The notes under the pieces: model-generated
What the model saw: only the letters and a program-made list of their open reading frames with translations
What the model was told of the DNA's origin: nothing
Databases searched by the model: none
Origin: an uncultured Pelagibacteraceae bacterium
GTDB taxonomy: Bacteria; Pseudomonadota; Alphaproteobacteria; Pelagibacterales; Pelagibacteraceae
NCBI GenBank assembly: GCA_902587435.1
Contig: CACILF010000002.1
Span: 1-64,000, forward strand
Reading direction: 5' to 3'
DNA length: 64,000 nt
Part shown: positions 52,671 to 61,749 of the stretch, in pieces
Layout: every line of letters starts with the position of its first letter
Numbering within the stretch: position 1 is the first letter of the stretch
Position numbers and translations under genes: made by a program

Positions 52671-53417
52671 CTAATTGTTTGAAAATAATTTTCCAAAGCC
52701 ACTTATCGAATTATTTTCACCTATTTTTTCTAAAGTATCCCATATTAATGTTTGATTACTTGATAAAACAATTTTGCCCAATTTTTTTTCAAGTTTATCT
52801 ATTATGGACAAGGCTGGTAAAGCTGTGCACGAAATAAATAATGCATCTGCTCCCTTTAAATCCATTTTTGACAAAACATCATATAAATAATTAGCATCTA
52901 CTTTGCCAATATCAATGTCAGAAGCAATATCGAAATAAGAGTTTGATGTAACTTGAAAATTTTCTTTTTCAAAAAAATCTATCACTTCGTCATTTAATTT
53001 TTTAGGATAAGGAGTAAAAATTGCAATTTTATTTAGATTTAACTTTTTGAGAGCTTTAATAGATGATGAACTTGGAGTTGTAACTTCAGCTTCAGGTTTT
53101 GCTTTCTTTATTTTTTTTTCTATAGATTGATAACCAGCAGCAATGGTTCCTGAGGTACAGCCATAAACTACACAATCAATTTTTTCATTTGGCAGAATAT
53201 CTTTTGTAACTTCTGTAATTTTTTCAGACATTTTTATTAAATTCTCACTGGTTAAAGGATTAAAACATTCAATTCTATTAACAAAAAAGTCTATTTTTTT
53301 ATCTTTAATTACATTAATAAAGTCTTTTTCAATCATGTAATCACTTGCAAGTGCTATTAACCCAATTTTCGGATTTTGATACTTGTTATATTTTGGATCT
53401 ATTTTTATTGAATACAT
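52671..53417 (-). CDS. eutA: EutA/maleate isomerase-like Asp/Glu racemase-family protein
   Basis: 248 residues from the Met complementary to 53415-53417, chosen over a Met 13 codons earlier because it begins at MYSIKIDPKYNKYQNPKIG and leaves 57 bases for the divergent promoters. Two catalytic-type Cys lie in VVYGCTSGTIAAG and LFISCTALPALSIID, as in maleate cis-trans isomerase, arylmalonate decarboxylase and EutA. The family catalyses proton transfer via two Cys. EutA of ectoine clusters has no fully settled activity. It starts an operon with doeA and two secreted proteins. Confidence 0.78.
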   Translation of the reverse strand: MYSIKIDPKYNKYQNPKIGLIALASDYMIEKDFINVIKDKKIDFFVNRIECFNPLTSENLIKMSEKITEVTKDILPNEKIDCVVYGCTSGTIAAGYQSIEKKIKKAKPEAEVTTPSSSSIKALKKLNLNKIAIFTPYPKKLNDEVIDFFEKENFQVTSNSYFDIASDIDIGKVDANYLYDVLSKMDLKGADALFISCTALPALSIIDKLEKKLGKIVLSSNQTLIWDTLEKIGENNSISGFGKLFSNN

Positions 53418-53474
53418 TTTCAAAAAAAAATATATCATAAAGCATTTAATATTCACTATAATTAAAAGGTTGTT

Positions 53475-54416
53475 ATGAAAATAGGATTTATAGGACTTGG
53501 AAATGTTGGGGGCAAATTGGCGAACAGCTTGTTAAGAAATAAATTCGATTTAACAGTACGAGACGTAGAAAAAAACCTAACAAATGATTTTAAGAGTAAA
53601 GGAGCAAAAGTTTCTGACAATGCTAAAGAGCTAGCTGAACAAACAGATTTAATTATTACCTGTCTTCCTTCTCCTGAAATATGCGCAGAAGTTATGGAAT
53701 CTGATGAAGGAGTTGTTAATGGACTTTCAAAAAATAAAATATGGTTAGAAATGAGCACAACAGATGAGTCTGAGGTTAAGAGATTGGGTAAACTTGTTAT
53801 GGATAAAAAAGCTATTCCAATGGATGGTCCTGTTAGTGGTGGATGTCATAGAGCTACAACTGGAAATATTGCTATTTTTGTTGGTGGTGAAAGAAATAGT
53901 TTTGAAAAAATATTGCCAGTTTTAAGCATTATGGGAAGAAAAATTTTACATACAGGAGAACTTGGAACTGCATCTGTATTAAAAGTGATTACTAATTATT
54001 TAGCCTCTGTTCATTTAGCAGCACTAGGAGAAGCATGGACTGTTGCAAAAAAATCTAATTTAGATCTTAACAAAACCTATAAAGGAATAGCTGCTTCATC
54101 TGGAAATTCTTTTGTACATGAAACTGAAAGTCAGGTAATTTTAAACGGTTCATATAACATTAATTTTACTATGGACTTAGTAAAAAAAGACATGAATCTT
54201 TTTGATCAGCTTTCAAAAAAACTAAACACAGAATTAGAAATATCACCATTTGTATTAAATATATTTAAAGAAGCTGAAAAAAAGTTTGGATCAAGGGCAT
54301 GGTCATCTATGGTGGTAAAAAGACTTGAAGAAAAGTATAATATAAACTTTAGAGCCTCAGGTTTTCCAGAGGAATTAGTTGATAATGAGCCTGAAGAAAA
54401 AGGATATGAGATATAA
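53475..54416 (+). CDS. 3-hydroxyisobutyrate-type beta-hydroxyacid dehydrogenase
   Basis: 313 residues. The NAD-binding site GLGNVGGKLANS is at 7-18, the substrate motif DGPVSGGCH at 117-125, and the catalytic Lys170 in SVLKVITNYL. This is the 3-hydroxyisobutyrate/tartronate semialdehyde reductase family; members oxidise small 3-hydroxy acids. It is 2 bases from the following ALDH and divergent from the EutA/DoeA operon. Given the neighbouring carnitine-type genes, a 3-hydroxy betaine such as carnitine is a conceivable substrate, but known carnitine dehydrogenases belong to another family. Confidence 0.88.
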   Translation: MKIGFIGLGNVGGKLANSLLRNKFDLTVRDVEKNLTNDFKSKGAKVSDNAKELAEQTDLIITCLPSPEICAEVMESDEGVVNGLSKNKIWLEMSTTDESEVKRLGKLVMDKKAIPMDGPVSGGCHRATTGNIAIFVGGERNSFEKILPVLSIMGRKILHTGELGTASVLKVITNYLASVHLAALGEAWTVAKKSNLDLNKTYKGIAASSGNSFVHETESQVILNGSYNINFTMDLVKKDMNLFDQLSKKLNTELEISPFVLNIFKEAEKKFGSRAWSSMVVKRLEEKYNINFRASGFPEELVDNEPEEKGYEI

Positions 54417-54418
54417 AA

Positions 54419-55849
54419 ATGTTAGATAAAAGAAAATTTTATATTAACGGTGAATGGATAGAGCCTTCAAAAAAAAATGATTTTGAAGTAATTAACCCAT
54501 CAAATGAAGAAACATTCGCAGTAATATCTCTGGGGACTAAAGCTGATGTTGATTTGGCTGTCAAAGTCTCAAAAGAGGCTTTTGAATCTTGGAAAGAAAC
54601 TACAAAAGAAGAAAGAATTAAATTATTAGAAAATTTACTATCAGTTTATAAAAAAAGATTTAGTGAAATGACTGAAGCAATTTCTAAAGAAATGGGAGCT
54701 CCGATGGATTGGTCTTCTAATGTTCAAAATGCATCCGGTCAAGCACACTTGGAAGATTTTATTATAAGGCTTAAAAACTTTAAATTTGATGAACAATTTG
54801 ACTCAAAATCAAATAATCAAATATTTTATGAACCTATTGGAGTTTGTGGATTAATTACTCCTTGGAACTGGCCAATAAACCAAATTGCACTTAAAGTAAT
54901 ACCTGCTTTAGCAACTGGCTGCACAATGATACTCAAGCCTTCGGAAATAGCTCCAGTATCAGCAATGTTATTTGCTGAAATGATTCATGAAGCTGGTTTT
55001 CCACCTGGAGTTTTTAATCTAGTAAATGGAGATGGAGCTGGAGTTGGAACATATATATCTGGTCATCCTGATATTGATATGGTGTCTTTTACTGGGTCAA
55101 CAAGAGCAGGGAAACTAATTACAAAAAATGCAGCCGAAACAATTAAGAGAGTTTGTTTAGAACTAGGTGGTAAAGGTGGAAATATTGTATTTGCAGACTC
55201 CTACCCTAATGCTGTTAGAGATGGAATAAAAAATGTAATGAGTAATTCAGGACAATCTTGTGACGCCCCAACAAGAATGCTTGTCGAAAAATCTATATAC
55301 AAAAGAGCTGTAAGTGAAGCAGTGGATGAAGCCAATAAAATTAAAGTAGATATAGCATCAAAAAAAGGAGATCATATAGGTCCGGTAGTTTCAAAAGTTC
55401 AATACGATAAAATTATTAACTTAATAAAAGATGGAATTAATGAAGGTGCAACATTAGCTGCAGGAGGCCCTGAAATGCCTAATGGTTTAAATAAAGGATA
55501 TTTTATTAAACCAACCATATTTACTGATGTTACAAATGATATGCAGATAGCAAAAAAAGAAATTTTTGGACCAGTTCTTTCTATTATACCTTTTGAAACA
55601 GAAGAGGAAGCAATTAGCGTTACCAATGATACAGAATACGGCCTTGGAAATTACCTTCAAACTGAAGATAAAGAAAAGGCAAAAAGAGTATCTAAAAAAC
55701 TTAGATCTGGGATCGTTTATATTAATGGAAATTCTCCAGACTCTGGAACTCCTTTTGGTGGATATAAACAATCTGGAAATGGACGCGAAGGTGGTTCTTG
55801 GGGACTAGAAGAATATCTAGAGGTAAAAACAATTACCGGCTGGAAATAA
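54419..55849 (+). CDS. NAD(P)-dependent aldehyde dehydrogenase
   Basis: 476-residue ALDH with Asn150 in TPWNWPINQ, Glu248 in CLELGGKGGN and Cys281 in NSGQSCDAPTRM. Close paralogue of the enzyme at 36235-37668, from an evident duplication. It starts 2 bases after the hydroxyacid dehydrogenase and lies 8 bases before a GDPD gene. Candidate substrates are 4-trimethylaminobutyraldehyde, betaine aldehyde-type aldehydes, or aspartate semialdehyde (the DoeC step of ectoine breakdown). The active-site tunnel residues do not let me choose. Confidence 0.9.
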   Translation: MLDKRKFYINGEWIEPSKKNDFEVINPSNEETFAVISLGTKADVDLAVKVSKEAFESWKETTKEERIKLLENLLSVYKKRFSEMTEAISKEMGAPMDWSSNVQNASGQAHLEDFIIRLKNFKFDEQFDSKSNNQIFYEPIGVCGLITPWNWPINQIALKVIPALATGCTMILKPSEIAPVSAMLFAEMIHEAGFPPGVFNLVNGDGAGVGTYISGHPDIDMVSFTGSTRAGKLITKNAAETIKRVCLELGGKGGNIVFADSYPNAVRDGIKNVMSNSGQSCDAPTRMLVEKSIYKRAVSEAVDEANKIKVDIASKKGDHIGPVVSKVQYDKIINLIKDGINEGATLAAGGPEMPNGLNKGYFIKPTIFTDVTNDMQIAKKEIFGPVLSIIPFETEEEAISVTNDTEYGLGNYLQTEDKEKAKRVSKKLRSGIVYINGNSPDSGTPFGGYKQSGNGREGGSWGLEEYLEVKTITGWK

Positions 55850-55857
55850 AATTTTAA

Positions 55858-56505
55858 ATGACAGATCTGTTAATTCACAGAGGTATTGTAAATAAAAATT
55901 ATAAAGAAAACCTTCTTAAATCATTTAAGCAATCCTTTAAAAAAGGATATGGAATTGAAACTGACATTCATGCAACAAAAGATAATAAATTTATTTGCTT
56001 TCATGACTTTACTTTAAATAGAATTTTTAGAAAAAACGTTAGTGTAAAGAATTTAAATTATTCTAAAATTAAAGAGATAAGTTCTAAAAATAAAAAGACA
56101 ATTCCACTATTAAAAGATTTGCTAAAAACTTCAAAAAATAAGTACCTTTTATTTATTGAATTAAAACCAGCTTTCTCAAAAAAACTTTTACAAAAATTAT
56201 TGAAAGAAACATCAAAGTATACAAAATGTGTATTTATTTCTTTCAAACATAAAAATATTTATAATTTGCTTAAAATAAAAAGTAACACAAAGGTAGGTTT
56301 ATCTTTTTCAAATTCTACTAGTGCCAAAATGGTGATTAAAAAATCAAGCAACAAACAAATCGACTATTTAATTTTAGATAAGTCTTTTTTAAAAAATAAA
56401 AATATACAAAATTTAAAAATTAAAAAATACTACTATACAATCAAAACTAAATCAGAATTTAATAAATATAATAAAAAGAATAATTTAATATTTGAAAATT
56501 TATAA
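55858..56505 (+). CDS. Glycerophosphodiester phosphodiesterase
   Basis: 215 residues, GDPD TIM-barrel. His7 in LIHRGIVNKN, Glu34/Asp36 in GIETDIHATKDN and His49 in CFHDFTLNRI form the metal and catalytic site; FIELKPAF later is the usual Glu. No signal peptide, so cytoplasmic: a glycerophosphodiester gives glycerol-3-phosphate + alcohol (such as choline). It is the last gene of a plus-strand trio and overlaps the dioxygenase gene by 6 bases in convergent orientation. The substrate might be glycerophosphocholine, which would feed betaine metabolism. Confidence 0.86.
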   Translation: MTDLLIHRGIVNKNYKENLLKSFKQSFKKGYGIETDIHATKDNKFICFHDFTLNRIFRKNVSVKNLNYSKIKEISSKNKKTIPLLKDLLKTSKNKYLLFIELKPAFSKKLLQKLLKETSKYTKCVFISFKHKNIYNLLKIKSNTKVGLSFSNSTSAKMVIKKSSNKQIDYLILDKSFLKNKNIQNLKIKKYYYTIKTKSEFNKYNKKNNLIFENL

Positions 56506-57633
56506 ATTATTTTTTAAATAACTTAATCTTCCTATTATTTCATCACGATCCATATAATAACCTTGGAGATGTCTATGACCTGAATTTGGATCAAATTCTG
56601 TTCTTCCATGTAAAACTCTTCTATTATTAAATGAAAAAATATCGCCAGGTTCAAGCCTAAAATTTATTTGAAACTTATCATCGTGTAAAAGATTTCCAAA
56701 TCTATGGTGAGCTTTGTAAACTTTATCCATAACATCTGGATGACAATCTAAGGCGTCCATAGTTGCTACGCTAAATCTTATATCGTTATAATCATCATCT
56801 TTAGTCAAAGAAATTGCTGGAGCATAAAAACTTCTATGGGCTTCTTGCGTGTAATCTTTATCTTTAAATTTAAGAGGTATATTCACCAGTGTTTCAAATA
56901 TTTCTTTTTCATTATTTCTTAAATAATCTGCTACTGCAAAAGCATCTATTGCTGAAGAATCTCCTCCTTTTGCAGAATTAATTAAACAATGAAGAAATTG
57001 ATAACCCGGAGGATTTTCAAACCAAGGTAAATCCATATGATTCCTTAAAGCGTGAGCTGTGTAAGCTGAGTTATTCGGTTTTGGAATATTTACAACTTCA
57101 AAAGGAGTTTTAAAAAAAGTTTCTCTTGTATGGCTTATTCTGTTTAAAACTTTAAAAGCAGATTCTTTCTCTGTTGGAGCATTTTTAACAATTGCAATTC
57201 CCTTGTAATGTAAAAGTTCTAACCATTTTATCAAACCTTCTTCAGAATTAATAATTTCATCATGATCTATTTTGATAGTCTCTAAATTTTTTTGTAAAGA
57301 ACAGTCCCATAATTGATAAGGAGAGTTATATTTTTTATTATTATTTATTGTATAACAATTTTTTCTTAACCATTCTTGATCGTAATAACTTACGTGATTT
57401 CCTTCACTCCACTCAATCTCTAGCTTGCCTTCATTATTAATTTTACATGTTTTTGGCTCTATGTTTGTTGAAACTTCAAGTATATTAAACATCCTATGTC
57501 TTGAATCTTTGTCATGAGCTGTTGGGCAGTTGTCTCTTAACCACATAAAGTGAAAATTACTTTTCTCACCATCACTCCATACAACATTTAATGCTGAACC
57601 ATTTTTTGAAACTTTAGAAATTTCTATTCCCAT
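56500..57633 (-). CDS. Gamma-butyrobetaine dioxygenase-like Fe/2-oxoglutarate enzyme
   Basis: 377 residues with the two-domain layout of gamma-butyrobetaine dioxygenase. The N-terminal DUF971 domain has FMWLRDNCPTAH (Cys36 and His40, zinc-type residues). The C-terminal TauD-fold has iron ligands His199/Asp201 in RNHMDLPW and His342 in RRVLHGRTEFD, with Arg354 for 2-oxoglutarate. AYTAHALRNHMDLPWFENPP is typical of BBOX and TMLH. It would convert gamma-butyrobetaine to L-carnitine. It is divergent from a ProX-type binding protein (176-base spacer), strengthening the quaternary-amine link. TML hydroxylase is the nearest alternative. Confidence 0.85.
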   Translation of the reverse strand: MGIEISKVSKNGSALNVVWSDGEKSNFHFMWLRDNCPTAHDKDSRHRMFNILEVSTNIEPKTCKINNEGKLEIEWSEGNHVSYYDQEWLRKNCYTINNNKKYNSPYQLWDCSLQKNLETIKIDHDEIINSEEGLIKWLELLHYKGIAIVKNAPTEKESAFKVLNRISHTRETFFKTPFEVVNIPKPNNSAYTAHALRNHMDLPWFENPPGYQFLHCLINSAKGGDSSAIDAFAVADYLRNNEKEIFETLVNIPLKFKDKDYTQEAHRSFYAPAISLTKDDDYNDIRFSVATMDALDCHPDVMDKVYKAHHRFGNLLHDDKFQINFRLEPGDIFSFNNRRVLHGRTEFDPNSGHRHLQGYYMDRDEIIGRLSYLKNNL

Positions 57634-57809
57634 AAATTAATTGTTATTTTATTTAAATTTGTTTTCAATTCAATTTATAATTGAATCTATGCAATATATA
57701 ATGTTTTTTCCTTACTTTATTAACAACTATCAATCTCATTAATGGTTGTATTTTATCGCGTATCAAGTTTTAATAAGGCCAGTTTAAACTAATAATATGG
57801 AGGGAATTC

Positions 57810-58835
57810 ATGAAATTTCTTAAAAAAATCTTTCTTTCGATTGCATTCATTGCTGTAACTTCAATTGGCACAACAAGTGCTAATGCTGCTTGCAAAGTGC
57901 ATTTGGGAGATTTCGACTGGGATAGTGCAAACGTTCACACAGCTATTGTTGGTTATATTCTTGAACACGGATATGGCTGTCAAGTTGAAGTGACAAAAGG
58001 TAGTACTAGTCCAATTATGGCTGCACATTATGATCAACAACTTGATATTATCACTGAAGTTTGGAGAGATAATATTGTTCAAATGCATGAAGAAGCTGTA
58101 GCAGCAGGTAAAATTATTGAGCTAGGGATTAACACTCCTTCATCAACTCAAGGTTTCTATGTAGATAAACCAACTGCAGATAAGTATGGTTTAAAGTCTG
58201 TTGAAGACATGAAAAAACCAGAAATTGCAAAATTATTTGCTGACCCTGAAGCACCAGGAAAAGGTAGAATGACAAGCTGTATATCAGGATGGACTTGTTA
58301 CACTATTAACTTGGTTAAACACAAAGTTTATGGTTTGGATGAATACTATACAAACTTTGACCCAGGTTCAGGTGGAGCTTTAGATGCTGCAATTGCTGGA
58401 GCATTTAAAAAAGGTAAACCAGTATTTTCTTACTACTGGACACCAACTGGTTTAATGGGAAAAGTTGACTTAGTGCAACTTGAAGAGCCTGCTTATGATA
58501 ACGCATGTTGGACTAAAATGATGGCAGTTGTTGAAAAAATTAAAGCTGATGGACCTGACGCATACACAGATACATGTGCAAGCGCTTACGTTAATATGGC
58601 TTTAACAAAATCTGCATCAACAACATTTGCAAACAAAAAATCTAACAAAAAAATTATAGACTTTGTTAGAGCTTATTCTGTACCAACACCAGATGTAAAC
58701 AGATCACTTGCATTCTATATGGATGAATCGGGTGGAGATATGGAAGCAACAGCTAAGCACTTCTTGTCAAACACTGGTATGTGGACAAAATGGGTACCAG
58801 CTGATGTCGCAGCAAAAGTTAAAGATACTCTTTAA
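57810..58835 (+). CDS. proX: ProX-type quaternary amine binding protein
   Basis: 341-residue periplasmic OpuAC-type binding protein. Signal peptide about 1-27 (cleavage after ANA), then VHLGDFDWDSANVHTAIVGY, QLDIITEVWRDNIVQ and FSYYWTPTGLMGKVD. Several Trp/Tyr in these segments would build the cationic-amine cage. Disulphide-type Cys pairs: CISGWTC (about 152-158) and others. Strong GGAGGG (57799-57804) fixes the start. A terminator-like hairpin follows. It is the first gene of a second ProXWV importer. With a BBOX-like gene divergent from it and a BKACE gene downstream, carnitine or gamma-butyrobetaine is the proposed ligand. Confidence 0.9.
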   Translation: MKFLKKIFLSIAFIAVTSIGTTSANAACKVHLGDFDWDSANVHTAIVGYILEHGYGCQVEVTKGSTSPIMAAHYDQQLDIITEVWRDNIVQMHEEAVAAGKIIELGINTPSSTQGFYVDKPTADKYGLKSVEDMKKPEIAKLFADPEAPGKGRMTSCISGWTCYTINLVKHKVYGLDEYYTNFDPGSGGALDAAIAGAFKKGKPVFSYYWTPTGLMGKVDLVQLEEPAYDNACWTKMMAVVEKIKADGPDAYTDTCASAYVNMALTKSASTTFANKKSNKKIIDFVRAYSVPTPDVNRSLAFYMDESGGDMEATAKHFLSNTGMWTKWVPADVAAKVKDTL

Positions 58836-58856
58836 TTTTTAAAATAAATATTAATT

Positions 58857-58880
58857 CTAAGAGCCCGAAAGGGCTCTTAG
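58857..58880 (+). terminator. Attenuator hairpin between proX and proW
   Basis: Perfect 10-bp stem CTAAGAGCCC / GGGCTCTTAG with a GAAA tetraloop (58867-58870), followed by TTTTT. It starts 22 bases after the proX stop and ends 18 bases before the permease start. Same layout as in the other three importers. Confidence 0.93.
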
Positions 58881-58898
58881 TTTTTAGAGAAAGAATAA

Positions 58899-59915
58899 AT
58901 GGGAAAATATAAAAAACATATTTTATATTCGCTATATTTAGCAGCTTTTTGTGCAATGGTTTATGTTGCATATACAAGCTCAAAATATAGACCCGAAAGT
59001 GTTTCAATTTTATTTACAGATTTGTCTTGGCTGGGTAACTGGCCTAAGTGGCTAGATCTTCCATTGATGCCTTATTTAAACGAAGGTTTTGATAAACTTA
59101 TTAGAGAATATGGAATGTTTTTTGAAGGAATCAATAATTTCTTACTAGGTCTTTACACAGATATGAAAAATTTTATGGTTGGGTTGCCTTGGCCATTACT
59201 AATGATTTCAGTCATTGCTCTTGCATATTTTGCTAGTGGAAGAAATATGGGAACAACAATTATGGTCGCTTTCTGTGTTTTCTTTCTAGGCTTCTTAAGT
59301 CCTAGGTATTGGGATAAATGTATTATGACGACTTGTATAGTTGTAATTGGGATGTTGCTCTGTTTGGTCATTGGTATTCCTGTTGGAATAATGATGGCAA
59401 GAAATAAAAAAGTAAGAAATGCCATATTGCCAATACTTGATTTAATGCAAACTATTCCAAGTTTTTGCTATTTAATTCCAGGAATTTTGTTGTTTGGTTT
59501 AGGTGCAGTTCCAGCTATTTTTGCAATATTTGTATATGCTGTTCCTCCTTTAATAAGATTAACTGATCTTGGAATTAGATTGGTTGATACAGAAGTTGTA
59601 GAAGCAGCGGAAGCTTTTGGAGCAAGTAAAAAGCAAAAGCTATGGGGAGTACAATTACCTTTGGCACTTCCAAATATAATGCAAGGAATTAACCAATGCA
59701 CAATGATGGCATTAGCAATGGTAGTTATTGCTTCTATGATAGGAACTAGAGGAATTGGAGATGAAGTATTATTAGGACTACAACAATTAAATGTAGGTAT
59801 GGCTACTGAAGCAGGTATTGCAATTGTTTTACTAGCTATTATATTCGATCGAATTACACAATCTTACGGAGAGAAAATTCAAGAAAGAACCAAAACAAAA
59901 AAAATAAAGTTATAA
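58899..59915 (+). CDS. proW: ProW-type ABC permease
   Basis: 338-residue inner-membrane permease with an N-terminal helix (about 8-26), a soluble stretch, and about six further helices. The coupling loop is EAAEAFGASKKQKLWGVQLP, and the segment MALAMVVIASMIGTRGIGDE is typical of ProW/OpuAB. Normal length, unlike the left-hand proW which is extended. Starts 18 bases after a hairpin and is followed 4 bases later by the ATPase. Confidence 0.9.
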   Translation: MGKYKKHILYSLYLAAFCAMVYVAYTSSKYRPESVSILFTDLSWLGNWPKWLDLPLMPYLNEGFDKLIREYGMFFEGINNFLLGLYTDMKNFMVGLPWPLLMISVIALAYFASGRNMGTTIMVAFCVFFLGFLSPRYWDKCIMTTCIVVIGMLLCLVIGIPVGIMMARNKKVRNAILPILDLMQTIPSFCYLIPGILLFGLGAVPAIFAIFVYAVPPLIRLTDLGIRLVDTEVVEAAEAFGASKKQKLWGVQLPLALPNIMQGINQCTMMALAMVVIASMIGTRGIGDEVLLGLQQLNVGMATEAGIAIVLLAIIFDRITQSYGEKIQERTKTKKIKL

Positions 59916-59919
59916 AAAT

Positions 59920-60972
59920 ATGAGCAAAATTGAAATTAAAAATGTTTACAAAATTTTTGGAGACCAACCTTCCAAAGTTCTTCCTATGGTTCAAGACGGA
60001 GCTACAAAAGAAGAAATATTAGAAAAAACTGGTCATACGGTTGGCTTGGATAATGTTTCTTTAAGTATTGAAGAAGGTGAAACTTTTGTATGTATGGGTT
60101 TATCTGGTTCAGGTAAATCTACTCTGATTAGACATATTAATAGATTAATAGATCCAACTTCAGGCGTAGTTTCTGTTGAAGGTACAAATGTTATGGATTT
60201 AGATCCAAAAGGATTGATTGAATTTAGAAGACATAAAATGAGTATGGTGTTCCAAAGATTTGGTTTATTCCCACATAAAACAGTATTGGAAAATGTTGGA
60301 TATGGACTTGAGGTACAAGGACAGAAACCAGAAGAGAGAAACAAGACTGCAATGGAAAAAATAGAAGCGGTCGGTTTAACAGGTTTTGAACATCAATACC
60401 CTAACCAATTATCTGGTGGTATGCAACAGAGAGTAGGTTTAGCAAGAGCACTTGCAACCAATACAGACATAATGTTAATGGATGAAGCGTTTTCTGCTTT
60501 AGATCCTTTAATTAGAAGTGATATGCAAAAACAGTTAATAGATTTACAAAGTGAATTAAAAAAAACAATAGTATTTATAACTCATGATTTAGATGAATCA
60601 TTAAGGTTAGGAGATCATATAGGTATATTAAATGGGGGAAGACTCGTGCAAGTAGGAACTCCAATAGATATTATTATGAACCCTGCTGATGATTATGTTG
60701 AAGCTTTCGTTAAAGATGTAAATAGAGCAAAAGTAATAAAAGCTAAGATTATTATGACACCCGCAAGTTCATCTAACGATGTTGATAAATCAAATCTTAT
60801 AAAAGTTCAGGAAGATCAATTTTTAGATGAGTTTTTGCCAAAAGTTGTCTGCTCAAATGCAAATTGTGAAGTTGTTGATAAAGGTGGCAATGTAAAAGGA
60901 TACTTAACTCAAAAAGAACTTTCAAAAGCCTTAACAAAAGAACATATGGCTGATGCCGCTAAGTCTAATTAA
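59920..60972 (+). CDS. proV: ProV-type ABC ATPase
   Basis: 350 residues. Walker A GLSGSGKS 60-67, signature LSGGMQQ 164-170, Walker B IMLMDE 184-189, and a shortened CBS-like tail (about 275-350). The N-terminal KIFGDQPSKVLPMVQDGATK is typical of ProV. It overlaps the SDR gene by 20 bases, which indicates a common transcript and links the importer to a dehydrogenase. Confidence 0.92.
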   Translation: MSKIEIKNVYKIFGDQPSKVLPMVQDGATKEEILEKTGHTVGLDNVSLSIEEGETFVCMGLSGSGKSTLIRHINRLIDPTSGVVSVEGTNVMDLDPKGLIEFRRHKMSMVFQRFGLFPHKTVLENVGYGLEVQGQKPEERNKTAMEKIEAVGLTGFEHQYPNQLSGGMQQRVGLARALATNTDIMLMDEAFSALDPLIRSDMQKQLIDLQSELKKTIVFITHDLDESLRLGDHIGILNGGRLVQVGTPIDIIMNPADDYVEAFVKDVNRAKVIKAKIIMTPASSSNDVDKSNLIKVQEDQFLDEFLPKVVCSNANCEVVDKGGNVKGYLTQKELSKALTKEHMADAAKSN

Positions 60973-61738
60973 CAAAAAAATCATTATTTCTGGTGGAGCT
61001 TCAGGAATTGGATGGTCGACTGCAAAAATTTGTCTTTCAAGAGGTGCTATTGTTTATATTTGTGATATCGATAGCAAATCTTTAAAAAAAGCACAAAAAC
61101 ATCCGCTAAATAAAAAAAAATTATTTACATATGAGTGTGATGCTTCTGATGAGTATGAGGTTTCAAATTTTTTTAGTAAAATTAGAAAAAAAACCAAAAA
61201 AATTGATGCTTTAATAAATAATGTAGGGATTGCAGGTCCAACTGGAAATTTAGAAAAGTTAAGCTCTGATGACTGGGAACAAACATTAAAAACAAATGTT
61301 ATAAGTCATTTTTACTTTACAAAGCTTGCAATACCAATGCTTAAAATTAACAAAGGCGGTTCTATAATAAATATTTCTTCAACTGCGGGAATAATGGGTT
61401 TTGCATTAAGATCTCCATATGCTGCAAGTAAGTGGGCAATCATAGGAGTAACAAAAACTTTAGCAATAGAATTAGGTAAATTTAAAATAAGAGTAAATGC
61501 TGTTTGTCCAGGTACGATTAAAGGAGATAGAATGAATAGGGTGATAACAGATAAAGCAAAATTTCTTAAAGTTTCAAAAAAAATGATTGAAAAAGATTTT
61601 TTATCTATGGCTTCAATTAATTCTTGGATTTCTCAAGAAGATATAGGAAACATGTGCTCATTTTTAATTTCAAAAGATAGTGAAAAAATATCTGGTCAAG
61701 TCTTTCCTGTGGATGGCAATACTATAAGAGTAGACTAA
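60953..61738 (+). CDS. Short-chain dehydrogenase/reductase
   Basis: 261 residues, NAD(P)-dependent SDR. The cofactor motif SGGASGIG is at 13-20, NNVG at 89-92, catalytic Ser142/143 in INISSTAG, Tyr156 and Lys160 in SPYAASK, and VNAVCPGTIKGDRM after that. It is fused to the importer transcript by a 20-base overlap. A secondary alcohol of the imported compound is the likely substrate; carnitine to 3-dehydrocarnitine would fit the next enzyme. Known carnitine dehydrogenases are of another family, so this would be a non-homologous replacement. Sugar or hydroxy-acid dehydrogenation cannot be excluded. Confidence 0.88.
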   Translation: MPLSLINKKIIISGGASGIGWSTAKICLSRGAIVYICDIDSKSLKKAQKHPLNKKKLFTYECDASDEYEVSNFFSKIRKKTKKIDALINNVGIAGPTGNLEKLSSDDWEQTLKTNVISHFYFTKLAIPMLKINKGGSIINISSTAGIMGFALRSPYAASKWAIIGVTKTLAIELGKFKIRVNAVCPGTIKGDRMNRVITDKAKFLKVSKKMIEKDFLSMASINSWISQEDIGNMCSFLISKDSEKISGQVFPVDGNTIRVD

Positions 61739-61749
61739 ATAATCTTGAT

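Noticed and set aside
53418..53456. Longer start of the EutA-like protein
   Set aside because: It would leave only 18 bases to the divergent gene; the added residues look like translated promoter sequence.
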